This document shows positions 59,793 through 64,000 of a stretch of DNA of 64,000 nt, piece by piece. Under the pieces are notes generated by a model. It was given only the letters and a program-made list of their open reading frames with translations, had not been told where the DNA came from and ran no database searches. Within the stretch, counting starts at the first letter, position 1. Every line of letters begins with the position of its first letter. The stretch covers positions 11,910,601 through 11,974,600 of the forward strand of contig CM070877.1 in assembly GCA_036365515.1 (NCBI GenBank). Direction: 5' to 3'. Source of the stretch: Torymus aiolomorphi. Taxonomy: Eukaryota > Arthropoda > Insecta > Hymenoptera > Torymidae. Both the position numbers and the translations under genes were made by a program.

Positions 59793-60019
59793 ATGGGTCT
59801 GAAGTTTGCAACATTGTAGTGCAACGAAATAAAAAAATATTTGATTTTACCTCAAGTTTACAATAAATAATATTGATTTTGCGTGTAGATTTATCGTTGT
59901 TTTATAGTATCAAATAACTTTATAACAAAGATTTAGATAAAATTTCCATTGCTTAATAACTTTAATTAATTGTAAAAAATTATCTCGTTGCACTCCAACA
60001 ATGCAAACTTCAGACCCAT
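59793..60019. mobile_element. 227-bp MITE with exact 8-bp target duplication, copy 2
   Basis: Both ends are ATGGGTCTGAAGTTTGC inverted; GAGAAGCA flanks both sides (59785-59792 and 60020-60027). Same family as 520-744. The plus-strand frame starting at 59988 begins inside its right end and is not a gene. Confidence 0.92.
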
Positions 60020-60029
60020 GAGAAGCACA

Positions 60030-62860
60030 CATTGCCTAAGTGACGCGTGTGCCTACGCCTACATCGACCTCCCAGAAACCGTGGAGTTTCGTGTTCTGCG
60101 GAAATTTGTTTATCGGGGTTTTCACACAACAAAGTGGAAAACTGTGACGAGGATTAAATATTTAACGAACGTTCGGGGCAAAGTGTGTGTGCGCAGTGCG
60201 ATAAGAAGGCGCATTTCACGCCGTTATCTAGCTCTTACCCAATTATTTGTCTATGAAAATTTTGATTTTTCAAGTTTCTTCGAAATTACGGGCAACATAT
60301 CTTATTGCCAGTAGCTGATAACTATTATTAATTAAAAAAAACAGATGTTTGGTCATTAGCATAATATTCTTTGAAAAAAAAGAATCAGTTTAAAATTAAG
60401 TTAGGTACAAGTGCAGGTGATCTTGAAATCTGGTAAAAATGTATACTCATTACGTTCGCATACACTTCTAATCTAATATTTTATTATCTGGTCTGTCGAC
60501 ATTTTTATGAACATTGTATTAATTTTTATTTCTACGATGATTTATTTCCTTCTCACGTTGTATATGAGATATGATTTTATTATGATTGCTAAATTAGTAA
60601 AAACGTAATAAAATAAAAAAAAATTTATGACGAATGTAATAACCTAATCATGATAATAGTTTTTCCTTTACACGTGCAATAAATTCAAATAATGAAATAA
60701 TGACAAAATCGTCGCTACTTTTTACTAAAAACTAAACATAAACATATTTGTCGTTTGAGTTCACTTAAATGATGTGCACATTAAATTTCCACTTCTTATA
60801 TAATACACATTATTACGCCGTGCCTTCAACTTTTGCGCGTTTGAATAAATAGTATATTGTTATTTGACAAAACATTAATTTGAACAGGAACTCAGCGATA
60901 CATGCTACATTAATTTTGTAAATAATTGATTGAATCGACTTTATAGCATTCGCATTTATTCGTTCAATTCTTCATCGGGCGCCAAAATGAAAAAGCGTAA
61001 CAAATGCCTTTCAGTTTCAAAATATAAAATTGTACTTAAGAATTCTTTTTCGGGCGCCAAATTTGAAAATAGTTTCAGCTTTCTTTTTCGCACTACATTA
61101 ACGCATGGTAACAATTAAATTATTGTTTTTTTTTTTGGGCGCCAAAATAATCTACTAATTTACGAATTGATTACGTAACTCTGGCGTTGTTTATTCATTT
61201 TTCTAATTTCTATTTACGTACATTGACCTATCAATAATTCAGTCAATAATTGACCTTCGTACTATTTAAAGAACCATTAGCCATGACGTATAGACGTGCC
61301 GTTCATTCACCTTCCTAGTTCTCCCTTCCTCTCCATTCACAAAGATTCGACAAAAGACGATCGAACGCGAGCGCGTGGACAAACAAAGCGAACAAAAAGA
61401 GGCGCGCGTGTACGTATATATTCACCCGAATTAGATGTTTGCGGTATTTCCCGTATATTTGTGAGATTTGGGCATGTAGTTTTGCGCGCAGTTAGAAAAG
61501 AAAGGGAAAAAATGATAAAGTCATTTAAATATAGGCGTGTTGGTACGCGCTGCTGCTCGGCTATATCGATACACCTTACCCGTGATGACATTTTGAAAAT
61601 CGTAATAACTCACGAGGCGACATCACGCGATATAAATTGATTATTTGAGAGTATAAATAGTATTTGTATACGAGCTGTCCTGGGGCAAACAATTGAGCGG
61701 GGACCGATTGTCAATGGAAAGATGTTGCTTACGTATTCGAGCGAAATTAATTTCGTGCCTGATGTGTATAATATGTATACAGGATGTTAGAATTATCTTT
61801 GGTAGACCTTATTTGCGTTTATTTTACACATTTGTTCTAGCAAATGTTCGAGCTTACAAGTAAAATATTTAAAATGGTAAGTCATATGAATTGATGGAAT
61901 CTATACAACTTTCTAAAATACAACGCATATTATATTACTGAAAAAAGGGGGTTCTAAAAAATTATAGTTATAACATAAGAAGACTGTACTACAAATTCTA
62001 TTAATTGAAAAATCTTTGATAACTTTGTACACTATATTTACCGCTTACCAAAATGCGAACAATTTTAATTATAAATTTTCAACTGATAATAACCGATCAT
62101 TCCGAGTGGACAATGAGTCCAATAAATTTTCAATGCAAATATAAAAATGTCTTTCATTCACTCTTTTTCGTGTTTCGATCAAGCTCATTGAATATTCTTC
62201 AATTTAACCCAAATCTCAGAAATGCTCGACTCTATCTTTCAATTAATTCAAACTGTCATAAAAAGCATCACTTCGTAGAAGACATGTTTTGGATGCGCAA
62301 AAAGAAATTGTCTTCAATAACACACGACGATGAACGAACCGGAGAAAGTTCCGCGAATCACTTACGAATCCGCGGTCCAAGAGGGTCCACTTAAAAGTGC
62401 AAAACAATCGTCAGGCCTCTACAAGGAATCGCGAGTTGAATGAATAGGTCGCCTCTGGTGTGTACACTGTATATCGATGGCCGAAAATAGCACTCGTCGA
62501 GAGGCTTCGCCGGCGCGATCAAATTATGCTTATCCAATGAGAATGTTGTTGATACAAGGGTAATTTTGTGCTAGATAGGAGTCTAGGTAGCATAGGTATA
62601 CATATATAGTTGCTTTCTGCAGAAACATGGATTGATTCGATTGGAGGCGGGGTTCTCGTCTACTATATATTTGATCTCTTCCGTTTCGCTGGATTTAATT
62701 TTTAAGTATATACGGTAAAAAACTGCGAACAATGTTATAGATTTCGGAATTTGTATTTGATGTGGGTACATTTGATCCAATAAATGTATATATGATTAAT
62801 TGTGATTAAAATATTTTTGTATTGAATCACGCAATGTCGAAGTTCTGTTAGGAAGACGTG
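60030..62860. other. Long AT-rich zone almost free of islands
   Basis: About 2.8 kb with no strong island; weak CG patches at 60050-60230, 61350-61560 and 62290-62390 lack clear shoulders. Contains the three GGGCGCCAAA sites. Frames such as 62053-62394 (113 codons) show no domain or splice support. Confidence 0.35.
60977..61146. promoter_or_regulatory. Three E2F-like GGGCGCCAAA sites
   Basis: GGGCGCCAAA occurs at 60977-60986, 61052-61061 and 61137-61146, spaced 75 and 85 bases, all in the same orientation and each preceded by a T-rich run. TTTGGCGC is the E2F/DP binding word. In AT-rich DNA three identical 10-mers are unlikely to be chance. Confidence 0.45.
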
Positions 62861-62862
62861 TA

Positions 62863-63529
62863 GGGGAGACCGGGACTAGTTGGTGTACGGGTCAGATTGG
62901 AAAAATACTATTAACTCGTAATTGAAATAACAGAGGTCAAGGCTATTGATGTCAGTAATGTAAAATTTTAAACCTTTTTGAGATGTTGGTGAAAATTTTA
63001 CATTTTGAAAAATGTCGTGTAATACTTTGAAATATTTTATTAATCTATTCTTTCTTAACGTAGGGCAACATGATTGCTTTTCTACAATTTTATCACTTGG
63101 TATTTTTTTATCTTTCAATTTTTAATATTATTAGGAGAATTTTTAAATTAGTTTTCGCTTGGGGCATGTTGGCTGACCTATTGAGAACTGGCAGATTGTT
63201 TAACTAATCATTCTACTATTTTAATACATAATTAACAACATTATTTATATATATAAAAGTTCTCGAATGTTGATACAGAAAATCTAAGGAAGTCTAATAA
63301 AACCTCCATTTATACATTTTGGGTAATTTATAGTTTTTAGCTGATTATAGCTTGCACTAAGAAACTTGTCTCTACCTTTTTTGTGATCAATTTACAAATT
63401 TAAAAAAAATCATGAAGATGTTCTATATAAAGTACTTTCATGTACTAAAATAGTTTTGTTAATTAAGTAATAATGTTTTGCAGAAAAAAATAAAATGTGG
63501 AAAGTCAGCCAAGTAGCCCCGGTCTTCCC
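62863..63529. mobile_element. 667-bp TA-flanked element with GGGGAGACCGGG ends
   Basis: TA at 62861-62862 and 63530-63531. The left end GGGGAGACCGGGACTAGTTG and the inverse of the right end GGGAAGACCGGGGCTACTTG match closely. The word CTTGGGGCATGTTGGCTGAC at about 63159 is another related copy inside. No transposase frame; the minus-strand 80-codon frame here is AT-rich and unrecognised. Confidence 0.75.
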
Positions 63530-63649
63530 TATACATATATATTTTTACAGACGATTTACAAAGTGAAACTTACAAAAAAGTGTTATTTTAGTTTTTAAAT
63601 TATACGTCAGCGATACTATTGTACAGTAAAATAATTTTTTTGTTTTTCT

Positions 63650-64000
63650 TTATCCAAACACTTTTTACCAACAATTACTCAACCAAGAAATTATAATTAT
63701 CAACCCTACCACATAAGCTCTCGACGACTGTCATTCAATCAACCCTATAGCAACACCATCATAACTATTCCATCTCCCATAAACACATCGCAATAACGGC
63801 ATCCATCCCTGCTCCTTCCTTCCAGTTACCTCGTAAAATTATACAGTCCTGAAAAACGGGCGCGAAACTTAGATAATAAATACGGCCGTAAAAAAAAAAC
63901 GAGCCGAGCGAACTATCGAGGTGCGACAGTCAACGATCCGGGCGCACGTGATGCTGCTGCTGCACTGAATATAGCGGAACGCAAAAATAATAGCCCCGTC
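63650..64000. promoter_or_regulatory. Mirror-skew CpG island, right side cut by window edge
   Basis: A+C-rich shoulder 63650-63860 and CG-rich core from 63860 to the end. The predicted G+T-rich shoulder should lie just beyond the window. Confidence 0.42.

Noticed and set aside
59988..60314. 108-codon plus-strand frame
   Set aside because: Its first part is the terminal repeat of the MITE at 59793-60019.
62053..62394. 113-codon plus-strand frame in AT-rich DNA
   Set aside because: More notable because the DNA is AT-rich, but no family is recognisable and there are no good flanking splice sites or Kozak context.
1..64000. CRISPR arrays, rRNA, bacterial operons or viral genes
   Set aside because: No regularly spaced direct repeats, rRNA segments, clustered coding frames or recognisable viral proteins were seen.

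Overview
This window reads as nuclear DNA of a eukaryote, most probably an insect and, by inference only, perhaps a parasitoid wasp or other hymenopteran. It has no compact gene order, almost no long open frames, long AT-rich stretches, CpG that is abundant rather than depleted, many GA/TC tracts, and numerous short non-autonomous DNA transposons. I see no bacterial-type genes, rRNA or intact tRNA.

Only one stretch looks convincingly protein-coding: a minus-strand exon at 5608-5742 with a consensus acceptor and a strong donor. It probably holds the start codon of an acidic, Ser/Thr/Gln-rich protein beginning MDHDTDGDGAINLSTSQ. The rest of that gene lies beyond the left edge of the window. A second minus-strand exon-like segment at 50746-50853 has good splice signals but no ATG, and all three frames are open. 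It could be an upstream 5' UTR exon of the same gene, in which case about 45 kb of this window is one first intron. That link is inference.

The dominant structure is a dense series of about 57 compositional islands, roughly one per 1.1 kb, from the first base to the last. Each has the same mirror layout on the plus strand: a shoulder rich in A and C (about 150-300 bases), a core rich in CG dinucleotides with GA/TC repeats, and a shoulder rich in G and T. The layout is its own reverse complement. It matches what divergent transcription or another outward-moving strand-asymmetric process would leave. These islands are the best candidate for an undescribed system here; enhancer-like bidirectional initiation sites in a developmental gene intron is the leading reading.

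Between islands lie AT-rich spacers holding transposon remains: a 2.1-kb hAT-type element at 6302-8398 with an exact 8-bp duplication and two other inverted-repeat elements inside it; two copies of a 225-227-bp MITE with 8-bp duplications (520-744 and 59793-60019); a family with ends like CCCTGGTAGAAAT; TA-flanked elements with CACTGAGA/CACGGAGA ends; a TTAA-flanked element at 32402-32930; and a TA-flanked element with GGGGAGACCGGG ends at 62863-63529. Island-poor zones (6.3-8.4, 40.2-41.3, 43.2-44.0, 46.9-47.8 and 59.6-63.6 kb) largely coincide with transposons or AT-rich DNA.

Regulatory-like words stand out in a few places: CTCF-like cores at 33072 and 42987, three GGGCGCCAAA (E2F-like) sites at 60977-61146, perfect CRE octamers, and a perfect GTCACGTGAC box. 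All are sequence matches without functional evidence.
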